64,000 bases of DNA from JANNWF01 sp038205755 (lineage in GTDB: Bacteria; Pseudomonadota; Gammaproteobacteria; Xanthomonadales; Xanthomonadaceae): the NCBI GenBank assembly GCA_038205755.1, contig JBBRBN010000007.1, positions 10,437-74,436 of the forward strand, read 5' to 3'. The translations under genes were made by a program, and so were the position numbers. How positions within the stretch are numbered: position 1 is the stretch's first letter; every line of letters begins with the position of its first letter. A model generated the notes under the pieces. That model saw only the letters and a program-made list of their open reading frames with translations, searched no databases and was not told where the DNA came from. This document shows positions 15,882 to 25,381 of this stretch, piece by piece.

Positions 15882-18800
15882 AACCGGCCCGGCGCAGGTA
15901 GTCATCGGCCTTGATGGTCGGGAAGCTGGCCGCGACCTGCTGGGTTTTCTTGGCCTCCAGCCCAGACACCCGGACAACCGCCTGACCGACATCAGGATGC
16001 CGGAAGGTGATGCGATAGGTTCCCGCCTGCACCGTCAGTCGCAGTGGCGTCGACCGGTCAGTCGGCAGGGTGACGCTGCGGCCGCTGGCCTGCTCGACAA
16101 CCGACTCGACGTTGGCCCACGGTGAGGCATTGAGCACCAGGAAGCCCTGCTGCGCCAGCCGTTGCGCGGCCTCGCGCTCTTCCACGGCCTGGCGCCGACC
16201 GGCATAGTCCACCACCAGACGACGGACATCGGCGCCACCGGCGCCGAAGCTGGTTTCAATCTGATCAACCAGCGGACCCAGCGCCGCCAGCGTATCGGCG
16301 CCACTGGCAGCCGCCACGTCGCCGGCGATTCCCTGAATCAGCTGCTCGCGGAGGCGCAGCGCGTCTGCATCGGCGGGGTCGACCTTCAGCATTGCCGACA
16401 GCGCGGTGGAGGCAGTCTTGACCGCCTCCACGCCGAGCGGCCTTTTTGCCAGCGTGCTGCGCAGCCCCGCGAGCTGCTCGACCCGCGCCTGGGCCAGCCT
16501 TTCGCGATCCCGGTCACCGCCCAGCCGGCTGGCCAGACGGCCCAGTTCCGCATCGCCACTGTAGCGTTTCTGGGCTTCTGCCAGCAGCGCCAGTGCTTCG
16601 TCCAGCCGGCCCTCGCTGGCCAGAGCCTGCGCCGACTCACGAATCATCACCGGCAGCTGCGACTGCAGCTGCAGCGCCTGGGCGTTGGTCGGCTCGATGG
16701 CCAGAGCGGCGTTGAGATAGTCGAGCGCATTGCGCTTGGGCGGGGCGAAATAACGACGCTCGGCGATGGCGTTGCGGACGTCGGTCAGCGCACGCGCAAG
16801 CTGCGTGGTGCGCTCACCCAGTCGCTGCTCCAGCGACTGTCGCGCGCTGGCATAGGCAGCGTTACCCGGCTCCGCCAGCAGCGCCTGTTCATAGCGGGTG
16901 AAGGCGGCACTGAAATCTTCGTTGCGTTCAGCCTGCTGGGCGAGGCGCGCCAGCGCGGCGGCGCTCTGAGTACGAAGACGCGCCCCTTCCGAATTGGAGG
17001 GATCGATCTCCGCAACCCGCGCCAGCGTCTCCAGAGCATTGTCTCCCAGCGGCTCGACCACCCGGCCCGCGGCCAGCTGAGTCTTGGCCTGGGCCAGCAG
17101 CGCATCGATGCGCGCCTTCTGCTCCAGCAGCACACGCTGCTGCGCAAGCCGGGCGCTGAGGCGCTGCCAGGACGGATCCGCCGCGAGATAGGCTGACGAG
17201 TCGCGCAGGGCGCCCTCCGCCTGATCGAATCGACCTCCTGCCAGTGCATCCTCGGCAGGCTTGAGCAGGACTGCCGCAAGCGCGTCGACGGCGCGCTGAA
17301 CGTCGGCGTTGTCGGGTGCAATTTCGCGCGCCTGACCCAACAGCGACCAGGCGTCCTCGCGATCATCGCCAGTCAACTTGCCCGCTCGACGGGCCACCTC
17401 CGCACGGGCCAGCAGGTCGCGCACGCGGTCACTGCGCTCTGCTGCCGACCGCGCTTTCGCAACGGTCTTCTGGAGCACCAGCAGCTCGGGGTCATTCGGC
17501 AGCACGGCCAGCGCCTCGCCAACCCGCACTTCCGCCACGTCGAAGTTCTTGGCGCCGACCGCCGCCTCCGCCTGCCCGCGCAGCGCCGCCACAATCGCGA
17601 CCAGCCGCTGCTGCGCCTCGGGCAGGTCGGGCGCCAGCACCAGCACCTCCTGCAGCTTGTCGTAGGCACTTTCTCCGGCCGGCGTCACCAGCCGTCGCTC
17701 GCTGATCAGCTGATCGATACTTTGCAGCCGGTCATTCAGCAGGCTGCGCAATGCGGGATCAAGCTGCTGCCGTGAATCCGACGGTCCAAACAGCATCCAG
17801 CCGCCGACCACAGCCAGCAACAGGCAGGCTGCGGCAATGGCCGGAATCACCCACGCCGGGCGCGGCGGCGGCCCCGGTGGCGGGCCACCCATGCGCACGC
17901 CCGGTCCGCTGCTGCTGGATCGAACCGCTGATCCACCGGTGGCCCGCGTTGATGGCCAGCCGATGGCACCGCTGGGGCCGGGAGTTGGCGCGCGCCGTGT
18001 GCCGGTGTTGATCTGGCTCTCGGAGAAACCCAGCGCTCGCAGCTGTTCGGACGAAGAGGATTGCGGATCGATCTGCAGCCGCGCCATCAGCGTACTGCTT
18101 CCGGTCACCAAGGCCTTCAGCTCGCGCACGAAAACGTGCAGGTCGGGATAGCGGTGGTCTGGCAGCTTGGCCAGCATGCGGTCCATGACCGGCTGGAAGA
18201 ATGCGAACTGCGGCGGCAGCGGCGGTGGCGGTTGACTGACGTGGGCCAGCGCCACCTGGATCGGGGAGTCGCCCTCGAACGGCGCGTGGCCGGTCAACAT
18301 CTCGTAAAACAGCACGCCGAGCGAGTACTGGTCGGAGCGACCGTCGACCTCACTGGCGGTGGCCTGCTCGGGGCTCATGTAGGTCGGCGTGCCCAGCATC
18401 ATGCCGGTCTGGGTCAGACGGCTGGCACCCGCACCTTGCGCCCGCGCGATGCCAAAGTCGGTCAGCACCGCGCTGTGTTCGTCGCGGAACATCACGTTGG
18501 TCGGCTTCAGGTCGCGATGCACCACGCCGTTGTCGTGCGCAAACTGCAGTGCGCCGGCGATCTGCACGATGATGGTGATCGCCTCGCCAAGCGACAGGCC
18601 GTCACGCATCCGGTCCGACAGCAGCCCACCGTCCAGGAACTCCATCGCGATGTAGTTGATGGTGTCATTCTGGACAATGTCGTAGACGCCGACGATGTAC
18701 GCGTGCGGCAGCCGGGCCATTGTCCGGCCCTCATTGAGAAAGCGCTGCTCGGTATTGGCGTCGGCCAGCCCGCGACGCATGATCTTGATCGCGACCTTGC

Positions 18801-18903
18801 GATCAAGCGAGCGCTGCACGGCCAGATACACGGTCGCCATGCCGCCTGAGCCGAGCTCGCGGATAAAGTCGTAGCCTGGAATGTCGAAGGCCGGAGCGGT
18901 CAT
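15871..18903 (-). CDS. Membrane-spanning Hanks-type Ser/Thr protein kinase with large extracytoplasmic domain
   Basis: The protein has 1010 residues. The kinase domain (about 10-270) is intact: glycine loop ELGSGGMATVYLA (16-28), K40 (VAIK), HRDLKPTN with D131, DFG D149, and activation-segment GTPTYMSPEQ. A proline/glycine-rich juxtamembrane stretch precedes one transmembrane helix (about 344-366). About 640 extracytoplasmic residues of helical, TPR-like repeats with DPxNxEAxxL spacing follow, ending in a PEGA-like beta domain (TPLRLTVQAGTYRITFRHPD). This resembles PknB-type sensor kinases. It phosphorylates cytoplasmic proteins in response to an envelope signal; targets are unknown. ATG 18903 is preferred to the TTG just before it. 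It is divergent from the ECF sigma operon by 190 bp, and its stop overlaps the start of a secreted-protein gene. Confidence 0.93.
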   Translation of the reverse strand: MTAPAFDIPGYDFIRELGSGGMATVYLAVQRSLDRKVAIKIMRRGLADANTEQRFLNEGRTMARLPHAYIVGVYDIVQNDTINYIAMEFLDGGLLSDRMRDGLSLGEAITIIVQIAGALQFAHDNGVVHRDLKPTNVMFRDEHSAVLTDFGIARAQGAGASRLTQTGMMLGTPTYMSPEQATASEVDGRSDQYSLGVLFYEMLTGHAPFEGDSPIQVALAHVSQPPPPLPPQFAFFQPVMDRMLAKLPDHRYPDLHVFVRELKALVTGSSTLMARLQIDPQSSSSEQLRALGFSESQINTGTRRAPTPGPSGAIGWPSTRATGGSAVRSSSSGPGVRMGGPPPGPPPRPAWVIPAIAAACLLLAVVGGWMLFGPSDSRQQLDPALRSLLNDRLQSIDQLISERRLVTPAGESAYDKLQEVLVLAPDLPEAQQRLVAIVAALRGQAEAAVGAKNFDVAEVRVGEALAVLPNDPELLVLQKTVAKARSAAERSDRVRDLLARAEVARRAGKLTGDDREDAWSLLGQAREIAPDNADVQRAVDALAAVLLKPAEDALAGGRFDQAEGALRDSSAYLAADPSWQRLSARLAQQRVLLEQKARIDALLAQAKTQLAAGRVVEPLGDNALETLARVAEIDPSNSEGARLRTQSAAALARLAQQAERNEDFSAAFTRYEQALLAEPGNAAYASARQSLEQRLGERTTQLARALTDVRNAIAERRYFAPPKRNALDYLNAALAIEPTNAQALQLQSQLPVMIRESAQALASEGRLDEALALLAEAQKRYSGDAELGRLASRLGGDRDRERLAQARVEQLAGLRSTLAKRPLGVEAVKTASTALSAMLKVDPADADALRLREQLIQGIAGDVAAASGADTLAALGPLVDQIETSFGAGGADVRRLVVDYAGRRQAVEEREAAQRLAQQGFLVLNASPWANVESVVEQASGRSVTLPTDRSTPLRLTVQAGTYRITFRHPDVGQAVVRVSGLEAKKTQQVAASFPTIKADDYLRRAGYGN

Positions 18904-19092
18904 CAAACTGCGGAGGGGGCTGGCGGGAGCGCGCCCGGATCATAGCATCGGGACCCCTGCCGCCAAGCTGGCAAACGACCTGCAATGCCGAAACTTATGG
19001 CTCGTCGACACCCGAACGGCGGGCGGCGGCAGCGGCGGCGGCGCTCGCCGTGGCAGGGCATCTGCGACGCTCTTTGAGGTTGGCGCATCCTG

Positions 19093-19692
19093 TTGGTCGT
19101 GAGCACGACTTCGACCTTCGCCATCGACCTGCCTGAGGGGCTCCTGGCCAGAGTGCGCGGTGGCGACAGAGCCGCCTTCGAACAGCTCTTCCGTCTTTTC
19201 GAACGGCCGGTATATGGCCTTGCGCTGCGCATGCTCGGCGACCGCGAGGAGGCAATGAATGCCCTCCATGACACCTTCCTCAAGCTGTCCCATGCACTGT
19301 CGGGCTTTCGCGGCGACGCGCCGTTCTGGGGCTGGCTGCGGCGGATCGCGGTAAATGAGGCGCTGATGCAGCTGCGCCGCCGCACGGCATTGCCAACGCT
19401 TGACAGCCTCGACGGCGATGACCTCACCGACCCCACCTCCGGCCCGCTGCAGCATGCCGAGGCCGCGCTGCTGGAGCGGGCCATGGCGGATCTGCCGGCG
19501 CTGACCCGCAGCGTGATGTGGCTGTATCACGGCGAGGGCTATACGCATGAAGAGATCGCCCGCCTGATGGCGCGCACGCCCAGCTTCTCCAAATCGCAGC
19601 TCGCCCGCGGCACCCAGCGCCTGCGCGCCATGCTCGATGGCCCGACGCCAGTTGCCACTGTCCATTCGCTGGAGAGACATCATGTCGGTTGA
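19093..19692 (+). CDS. ECF-type RNA polymerase sigma factor
   Basis: The protein has about 199 residues. Region 2 (RVRGGDRAAFEQLFRLFERP, then LGDREEAMNALHDTFLKL) binds core RNA polymerase and the -10 element. Region 4 (ALTRSVMWLYHGEGYTHEEI, then ARLM..FSKSQLARGTQRLR) recognises the -35. There is no extra domain, as usual for ECF factors. The start is TTG 19093 or GTG 19099; GAGG at 19076-19079 favours the first slightly. Its stop overlaps the next gene start (ATG 19682), so the two are translationally coupled, which is typical of a sigma/anti-sigma pair. The divergent Ser/Thr kinase may feed into the same envelope response. Confidence 0.92.
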   Translation: MVVSTTSTFAIDLPEGLLARVRGGDRAAFEQLFRLFERPVYGLALRMLGDREEAMNALHDTFLKLSHALSGFRGDAPFWGWLRRIAVNEALMQLRRRTALPTLDSLDGDDLTDPTSGPLQHAEAALLERAMADLPALTRSVMWLYHGEGYTHEEIARLMARTPSFSKSQLARGTQRLRAMLDGPTPVATVHSLERHHVG

Positions 19693-20224
19693 ATCACTGT
19701 CCCGGCGGCGCCCCGACCCGCTCGGCGAGGCGCTGCGCGCGCTGCCGCCGCAGGCACCACCCATCGATGCCTGGCCGCGCCTGGCCGCCAGCCTGCAGCG
19801 CCGCCATCACGCCAGGCGCGCGCGCCGAATGGCGCTGGCGGCCAGTGTTGCCATGCTGGGAGTGCTGATCGGGGTCAGCGCGCCGCGCTGGTTCACGCCG
19901 CCGGTGGTTGCGCCGATGCTCAGTACAGCGCCTGAACGCCTCGATGCGCTGCCCGCGCTGCAGGCCGAGTCGGCGCACCTCGAGGCAATGCTGGCCTGGC
20001 TTGAGCCGGGGCTGCGCGGCGCCGATGCGCTCGCCATCGACATCCAGCTGGTTGATCGCTTGCAGTGGATCGACCGACTGCTGGCTGACCCGTTGGCCAG
20101 CGATGGCACCCACGAAGTGCTCTGGCGGCAACGGGTCGACCTGTTGGGGCAGCGCGTTGCCCTCAGTCAGGACGAGTCCTTGCTGGCCGTCGCCGCGTTC
20201 GCTAGCGCTGGCGCCACCCTGTAG
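19682..20224 (+). CDS. Probable membrane anti-sigma factor
   Basis: This 180-residue protein overlaps the sigma factor gene by 11 bases, with GGAG upstream of ATG 19682. It has a cytoplasmic N-terminal segment (about 1-50, with PPIDAWPRLAASLQRRHHAR), one transmembrane helix (about 54-75, MALAASVAMLGVLIGVSAPRW) and a helical periplasmic part. There is no zinc-binding HxxxCxxC motif, so it is not a ZAS-type anti-sigma. The assignment rests on position and topology rather than a recognised domain. If correct, it holds the ECF factor inactive until an envelope signal releases it. Confidence 0.65.
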   Translation: MSVESLSRRRPDPLGEALRALPPQAPPIDAWPRLAASLQRRHHARRARRMALAASVAMLGVLIGVSAPRWFTPPVVAPMLSTAPERLDALPALQAESAHLEAMLAWLEPGLRGADALAIDIQLVDRLQWIDRLLADPLASDGTHEVLWRQRVDLLGQRVALSQDESLLAVAAFASAGATL

Positions 20225-20279
20225 CCGCCGGCCCAAGGCCAGCCTTACAGCCCTTTCGCAGCACCGCCGGAGACTATCT

Positions 20280-21395
20280 ATGAAACCTCTACTTACCATT
20301 GTCCTGCTGTCGCTGGCATTGACCTCCGCAGCGGCTGCGAGCGACCCGCCGGAGGCGATGGCGGCTGCAGAGATTGCGCGCGCGCGCGCCGAACTCGACC
20401 GCGCCCGCGGCGAGCTCGAACAGGCCCGCAGCGAGCTCAACGCGACCTCATCGAAAATTGCCGAGCTGTCGCTGCGCATTGCCCGCGAAGACATCGAGGC
20501 AGCCATGGCCAGTCCTGCGTTTGATCGCCCGGTGGTCGGCCTGATCCTCGGCAGCGACCCCGAGAGCGGAGCACGAATTGCCGGCGTGACACCCAAAGGT
20601 CCGGCCGCCCGTGCGGGGCTGCGCAGCGGCGACCGCCTGCTTGCTGTCGACGACGTACCGATCGGCAGCGGCAGCGCCGAGCAGCGCCGCGAACGCGCCA
20701 GCGAGATCCTCGCTTCGCTCGAAGCGGGCCAGGTGCTGCGCATCGACTACCAGCGCGACGGCCGCCGACAGCGCGTGGAGGTCACTGCGGAACACCTGCC
20801 CGGACTTGCGTGGTGGCGCGACGGCGACGGCGGCGTCGACGCCGAAGCCCTGCGCGCGCAGCTGGCGCCACTGGTCGCAATGCGCGGCCTGCTGCCGCTC
20901 GAACGGATCGCACCAATTGCTCCCTGCGTCGATGACGGCCCGTGCATGGAAGCCGACCTGATCGAGCACCTGCGCTGGCGCGGCCTGCGGCTCGCGCCGA
21001 TCGAGCCGCGGCTGGGCCGCTACTTCGGCACCGAACGCGGCGTGTTGGTGCTGACCGCCGAGGGCAGCCCGCTGGTCGGCGTCGAACCCGGTGACGTGCT
21101 GCTTCAGGTCGCGGGCGAAGCCACCGATGAGCCAGCTGACGTGCTGCGCGCGCTGCGCGATCGCGACCTTTCGAAAACGGTGCCGGTGACGCTGCTGCGT
21201 GATCGCAGCAACCGCACGCTGCAGCTCGAGGCCGCCGCGCTGCCGACGTTTCCGGGCATTGCGCCACCCGCGCCGCTGGAACCGCCTCGACCACCGGTCG
21301 CGCCACGCGCACCGGCCCCACCGGCGCCTGCCTTTGCGCCGCCGCCGCCACTTGAGCCGCCGCCGCGCGGCGTGCTCGACCGCGTGCTGCGGTAG
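20280..21395 (+). CDS. Secreted PDZ-domain protein in the sigma/anti-sigma operon
   Basis: This 371-residue protein has a signal peptide (about 1-20, LTSAAAASD). A short coiled coil (28-72, with AELDRARGELEQARSEL) leads into a first PDZ domain (about 84-165; GARIAGVTPKGPAARAGLRS, then GDRLLAVDDVPIG). After a middle segment with two cysteines comes a second degenerate PDZ (GVLVLTAEGSPLVGVEPGDV, then LLQVAGEAT). The tail is proline-rich. There is no protease domain, so it is a binder rather than a DegS/HtrA enzyme. GGAG lies 7 bases before ATG 20280, and the longer open frame upstream overlaps the anti-sigma gene and is rejected. By position it may sense or present misfolded envelope proteins to the anti-sigma factor; this is inference. 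Confidence 0.85.
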   Translation: MKPLLTIVLLSLALTSAAAASDPPEAMAAAEIARARAELDRARGELEQARSELNATSSKIAELSLRIAREDIEAAMASPAFDRPVVGLILGSDPESGARIAGVTPKGPAARAGLRSGDRLLAVDDVPIGSGSAEQRRERASEILASLEAGQVLRIDYQRDGRRQRVEVTAEHLPGLAWWRDGDGGVDAEALRAQLAPLVAMRGLLPLERIAPIAPCVDDGPCMEADLIEHLRWRGLRLAPIEPRLGRYFGTERGVLVLTAEGSPLVGVEPGDVLLQVAGEATDEPADVLRALRDRDLSKTVPVTLLRDRSNRTLQLEAAALPTFPGIAPPAPLEPPRPPVAPRAPAPPAPAFAPPPPLEPPPRGVLDRVLR

Positions 21396-21517
21396 CTGGC
21401 ATCCGCAGCCCGACTGGCTATATCTCGCTGCGAGTTGGTCATGGCCCGCCGCCGGCTGCAGCGGGCAGTGCGCTGCTAGGATGCCGCCTCGCATCCCGCG
21501 CGCTGGCCACCCTTCCG

Positions 21518-23389
21518 ATGGAAAAGTATCTGCTGCTCGGACTGCTGCTGACCGCGCTTGCGCTGTTTGCGTCCGAGCGCTTTCGCGCCGACATGGTCGC
21601 GCTGGCACTGCTGCTGGCGCTGCTGATGACCGGCATGCTGACCGTGCAGGAGGGGTTCAGCGGCTTCGCCAGCCCGGCCGTCATCACTGTGATCTGCATG
21701 TTCATCCTGTCTGGCGGCCTCGTCCGGGCTGGCGTGGCGGACGAAATCGCCAGCTGGATCCTGGCCCGCGGCCTGCGCGGACAGGTCAGCCTGGCGGTCA
21801 CGCTGATGCTGGTCAGCGGCCTGATGTCGAGCTTCATGAACAACATTGCCGCCGTCAGCATCCTGCTGCCCAGCGTGTTTGCCATCGCTCAGCGCAGCGG
21901 CGTCCCGGTGACCAAGCTTTTGATCCCACTTTCGTTCGGCTCGCTGCTGGGAGGAGTGACCACGATGGTCGGCACGCCGCCGAACCTGCTCGCCTCGGAG
22001 GCGCTGGCTCGTGCCGGCGAAACTCCGTTCACCATGTTCGATTTCACCCCCACTGGCTTGGCGGTTCTCGCAACCGGCCTCATCTACTTCGCAGCGATTG
22101 GCGTTCGGCTGGTGCCAATCCGCGAAGTGACCGGAGCGCCTGACGAAGGCGCCTCGCTGCGTCACTACGTCGCCGAGACGGTCGTCCCGGCGGGCTCGGC
22201 GCTGGTCGGCAAGCGCGTCGACCGGGCGCAGCTGAAAGAGACACTTGGCTTGCGGATACTTCGCGTGCACCGCCGCTACCGTGCCGAGCGGCCCGAGTCA
22301 GTGGCTGATCGTCCCTGGTTGCGGCATGGCCGACACGGTCGCGACGAGGCTGACGGCAGCTATTCGTTCGTGCCTTGGCCGGAAGCGACGCTGGAGGTCG
22401 AAGACCACCTGCAGGTCGAGGGCGACCCGTCGCTGCTGCTGCAAAAACAGGGCCGCGGGCTGCTCGAGCTGATCCACCCGCAGACCGGCCCCGTCGCCAG
22501 CGTTCCTGCCAGCAGCGCAATCCCTCTGCTGATTGGCGAGGTTGCGCTGTCTCCGGGATCGCGCTCACTTGGCAGCAGCGTGGCGGACGCGGACTTTCCC
22601 GGCCGCTACGGCGTCAGCGTGCTGGGCTTGCGTCGCAACGGCCGCCAGGAGGACGAGCGGATCAACCAGCTGCGACTCGACACCGGTGACGTGCTGCTGG
22701 TTCGAGGCAGTGCGGAGGCGCTGGCCGAACTGAGCCACAACCCGGACTTCCTGGTCGTCAACCGGCTGACGGCGGGCGTGCGCGACCATTCGCGGCGCTG
22801 GATCGCGCTGGCGATCATGGCCGGCACCGTGCTGGCAGCAGCCACGGGCGCGCTGCACATATCCGTGGCGGCGCTGGCCGGGGTTCTGCTGATGGTCGCC
22901 AGCGGCTGCATGCCGGTCCGCGACATGTACGCCCAGGTCGATTGGCGCGTGATCTTCATGATCGCCGCCCTGATGCCGCTGGGAATCGCGATGGACGCAA
23001 GCCATACCGGCGCCGCCCAGACAGTAGCCAATGCGCTGCTGGCGCTCACCGGTGGCGATAGCGCATACGGTGCGATGCTGGCGATCGTTCTCATCACCGT
23101 CGGGCTGACCCAGGTGATGTCGAATGCCGCCTGCGTGGTGCTGATCGCGCCAATCGCGATCCAGATGGCGAATGACATCGGTATCGACCCGCATGCCTTT
23201 GTGATGGCGGTGGCGATCGCCGCCTCAACGGCGTTCGTCACCCCGATCGGCCACCAGGCCAATGTGCTGGTGTATGGCGTTGGCAACTACCGCTTCAACG
23301 ACTTCGTCCGGGTCGGCGGCCCGCTGACTGCGCTGATCGTGGTCGTGACCATGGTCGTGGTGCCGATGGTTTGGCCCTTCTCCCGCTGA
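21518..23389 (+). CDS. SLC13-family (divalent anion/sodium symporter type) permease with RCK_C domains
   Basis: This 623-residue polytopic inner-membrane protein has N-terminal helices (MEKYLLLGLLLTALALFASE) and two inverted anion-binding loops. The first is MSSFMNNIAAVSILLPSVF with GGVTTMVGTPPNLLASEAL, and the second is MSNAACVVLIAPIAIQMA with TPIGHQANVLVYGVGNY. Between the two membrane halves (about 205-410) lie two soluble TrkA-C/RCK_C-type domains (GSALVGKRVDRAQLKETLGL; QLRLDTGDVLLVRGSAEALA), which usually bind regulatory ligands. Relatives carry dicarboxylates, sulphate or other anions; the substrate is unknown. It is followed 13 bases later by the GDT1-family gene, a probable operon. 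Confidence 0.9.
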   Translation: MEKYLLLGLLLTALALFASERFRADMVALALLLALLMTGMLTVQEGFSGFASPAVITVICMFILSGGLVRAGVADEIASWILARGLRGQVSLAVTLMLVSGLMSSFMNNIAAVSILLPSVFAIAQRSGVPVTKLLIPLSFGSLLGGVTTMVGTPPNLLASEALARAGETPFTMFDFTPTGLAVLATGLIYFAAIGVRLVPIREVTGAPDEGASLRHYVAETVVPAGSALVGKRVDRAQLKETLGLRILRVHRRYRAERPESVADRPWLRHGRHGRDEADGSYSFVPWPEATLEVEDHLQVEGDPSLLLQKQGRGLLELIHPQTGPVASVPASSAIPLLIGEVALSPGSRSLGSSVADADFPGRYGVSVLGLRRNGRQEDERINQLRLDTGDVLLVRGSAEALAELSHNPDFLVVNRLTAGVRDHSRRWIALAIMAGTVLAAATGALHISVAALAGVLLMVASGCMPVRDMYAQVDWRVIFMIAALMPLGIAMDASHTGAAQTVANALLALTGGDSAYGAMLAIVLITVGLTQVMSNAACVVLIAPIAIQMANDIGIDPHAFVMAVAIAASTAFVTPIGHQANVLVYGVGNYRFNDFVRVGGPLTALIVVVTMVVVPMVWPFSR

Positions 23390-23402
23390 GCAACAAAGCA
23401 TC

Positions 23403-23966
23403 ATGGAAGCACTCTTCGTCTCCACCCTGGCAGTAGCCATTGCGGAGATCGGCGACAAGACCCAGCTGCTCGCGCTGCTGCTGGCAGCGCGCTATCGCAC
23501 TTTCTGGCCAATTGCCTGGGGCATTCTTGTGGCCACGGTGCTCAATCACGCGCTGGCCGGCTGGCTTGGCGTGCTGATCGCGGGGTGGCTGCAACCCGAG
23601 GTGTTGCGCTGGCTGCTCGCCGGCAGCTTTCTCGCAGTAGCCCTGTGGACGCTCAAGCCGGACACGCTCGATGAAGACGGTGCTCCCGCGGCGGAGCGAC
23701 ACGGTGCATTCGCGGCGACGGTGGTCGCCTTTTTCCTGGCGGAGATGGGTGACAAGACCCAGATCGCCACGGTCGTGCTGGCGGCCCGTTACGAGGGCGT
23801 GCTGTTGGCCGTGGTGACTGGCAGCACGCTGGGCATGCTGCTGGCCAACCTGCCGGTGGTCGCACTGGGTTCGCGCTTTGCCGCTCGCCTGCCGCTGCGG
23901 CTGGCGCGCTATGCGGCAGCGACGCTGTTCCTCGGCATGGCGGTGTTCGTGCTGCTGCGCGGCTGA
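23403..23966 (+). CDS. GDT1/TMEM165 (UPF0016) family divalent cation transporter
   Basis: This 187-residue inner-membrane protein has six predicted helices and two copies of the family's ExGDKT motif: E15-I-G-D-K-T20 and E114-M-G-D-K-T119. These form the ion path. Bacterial members such as Vibrio MneA export manganese, while eukaryotic GDT1/TMEM165 move calcium or manganese. Export of manganese is therefore likely but not proven. It begins 13 bases after the SLC13 permease stop, so the two are probably co-transcribed. I see no yybP-ykoY-like manganese riboswitch in the gap. Confidence 0.92.
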   Translation: MEALFVSTLAVAIAEIGDKTQLLALLLAARYRTFWPIAWGILVATVLNHALAGWLGVLIAGWLQPEVLRWLLAGSFLAVALWTLKPDTLDEDGAPAAERHGAFAATVVAFFLAEMGDKTQIATVVLAARYEGVLLAVVTGSTLGMLLANLPVVALGSRFAARLPLRLARYAAATLFLGMAVFVLLRG

Positions 23967-24063
23967 GCTCCCACCATTTGGCTTGCGTCGTGCCGTCGGG
24001 CTGACCTACGCTGCGGCGACTTTGGATTCGCGCGTACCGCGCAATCCCCCTGGGGAACACCGC

Positions 24064-25347
24064 ATGTCGTCGATCCTGTTCGGACTGTTTGGCCTCGCCT
24101 GCCTGATTGCCATCGCCTGGCTGTTCTCCCGCGACCGCCGAAACGTCAACTGGCGACTGGTCGGCATCGGGGTGGTGCTGCAGATTGTGTTCGCCTGCTT
24201 CGTCCTGCTCACGCCATGGGGCACCGGCCTGTTCGGCGGGCTGAGCCAGGGATTCGTGAAGCTGCTTGGCTTCACCCAGCAGGGCGCGCAGTTCATTTTT
24301 GGTGACTTTGCGCGGGTCGACAAATTCGGATTCGTGTTCGCCTTTCAGGTCTTGCCGACGATCATATTCTTCGCCTCCTTCATGGCCGTGCTCTATCACT
24401 TGGGCGTGATGCAGGCCATCGTCCGCGGCATGGCTTGGGGAATCACCAAGCTGATGCCGGTCTCGGGCGCCGAAACGCTCAGCGTCTGTGCCAACGCCTT
24501 CATCGGCCAGACCGAAGCGCCGCTGGTGGTCAAGCCCTACATCGCCGGCATGACGCCCTCCGAGCTGCTGACGCTGATGGTCGGCGGTATGGCGACCATC
24601 GCGGGCGGCGTGCTCGGCGCCTATGTGCTGATGCTCGGTGGCGATGATCCGGTGAAGCAGGCCGAGTTTGCCAAGCACCTGATCACCGCCAGCATCATGG
24701 CTGCCCCCGCAGCGCTGGTGATCGCCAAGATCCTGCTGCCGGAAATGGGCTCGCCGCTGACCATGGGAGAGGTGCGGGTGGAGGTCGAGATCACCACTGC
24801 CAACACCATCGATGCCGCCGCTTCCGGTGCCGCCGACGGCCTGCGCCTGGCGCTGAACGTAGGCGCCATGCTGCTGGCCTTCGTCGCCTTGATCGCGCTG
24901 GTCAATGCACCGTTGACCTGGCTGGGTGAGATCAGCGGACTGCAGGAACTGCTCGGTCGTCCGACCGATCTGGGATCTCTGTTGGGCATCGTGCTGGCGC
25001 CCGTGGCGTGGCTGATCGGCGTGCCGTGGGCCGATGCCCAGACCGTCGGCGGCCTGATCGGCACCAAGGTCGTGCTGAACGAATTTGTCGCGTATTTGAA
25101 CCTCGGCGAGATTGTCCAAGGCGGCGTGGCAGGCGTCACCCTGAGTCCGCAGGCGACCCTGATCGCCACCTACGCGCTGTGCGGTTTCGCCAATTTCAGC
25201 TCGATCGCGATCCAGATCGGCGGCATCGGCAGCCTTGCCCCGGAGCGTCGCCAGGATCTGGCCAGGATGGGGCTGCTGGCAGTGCTCGGCGGCTCCATCG
25301 CGACCCTGATGACAGCCACCATTGCCGGCGTGATTACCCAGTTGTAG
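24064..25347 (+). CDS. Concentrative nucleoside transporter (NupC/CNT family)
   Basis: This 427-residue inner-membrane symporter imports nucleosides with protons or sodium. Family features are the N-terminal helix with RDRRNVNWRLVGIGVVLQ, the re-entrant segment with SGAETLSVCANAFIGQTEAP, the motif MVGGMATIAGGVLGAYV, and the C-terminal YALCGFANFSSIAIQIGG. ATG 24064 is chosen to match family length; the frame is open further upstream into the GDT1 gene. A PfkB-family sugar kinase lies 143 bases downstream on the same strand, which suggests uptake of nucleosides followed by ribose (or nucleoside) phosphorylation. Confidence 0.94.
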   Translation: MSSILFGLFGLACLIAIAWLFSRDRRNVNWRLVGIGVVLQIVFACFVLLTPWGTGLFGGLSQGFVKLLGFTQQGAQFIFGDFARVDKFGFVFAFQVLPTIIFFASFMAVLYHLGVMQAIVRGMAWGITKLMPVSGAETLSVCANAFIGQTEAPLVVKPYIAGMTPSELLTLMVGGMATIAGGVLGAYVLMLGGDDPVKQAEFAKHLITASIMAAPAALVIAKILLPEMGSPLTMGEVRVEVEITTANTIDAAASGAADGLRLALNVGAMLLAFVALIALVNAPLTWLGEISGLQELLGRPTDLGSLLGIVLAPVAWLIGVPWADAQTVGGLIGTKVVLNEFVAYLNLGEIVQGGVAGVTLSPQATLIATYALCGFANFSSIAIQIGGIGSLAPERRQDLARMGLLAVLGGSIATLMTATIAGVITQL

Positions 25348-25381
25348 GGCTGGAAGCAGTCCCAGTTCCAGCTCAAGTTCC

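Noticed and set aside
23967..24063. Manganese or other riboswitch near the GDT1-family gene
   Set aside because: No conserved aptamer pattern is seen, and the gene's own upstream gap is only 13 bases.
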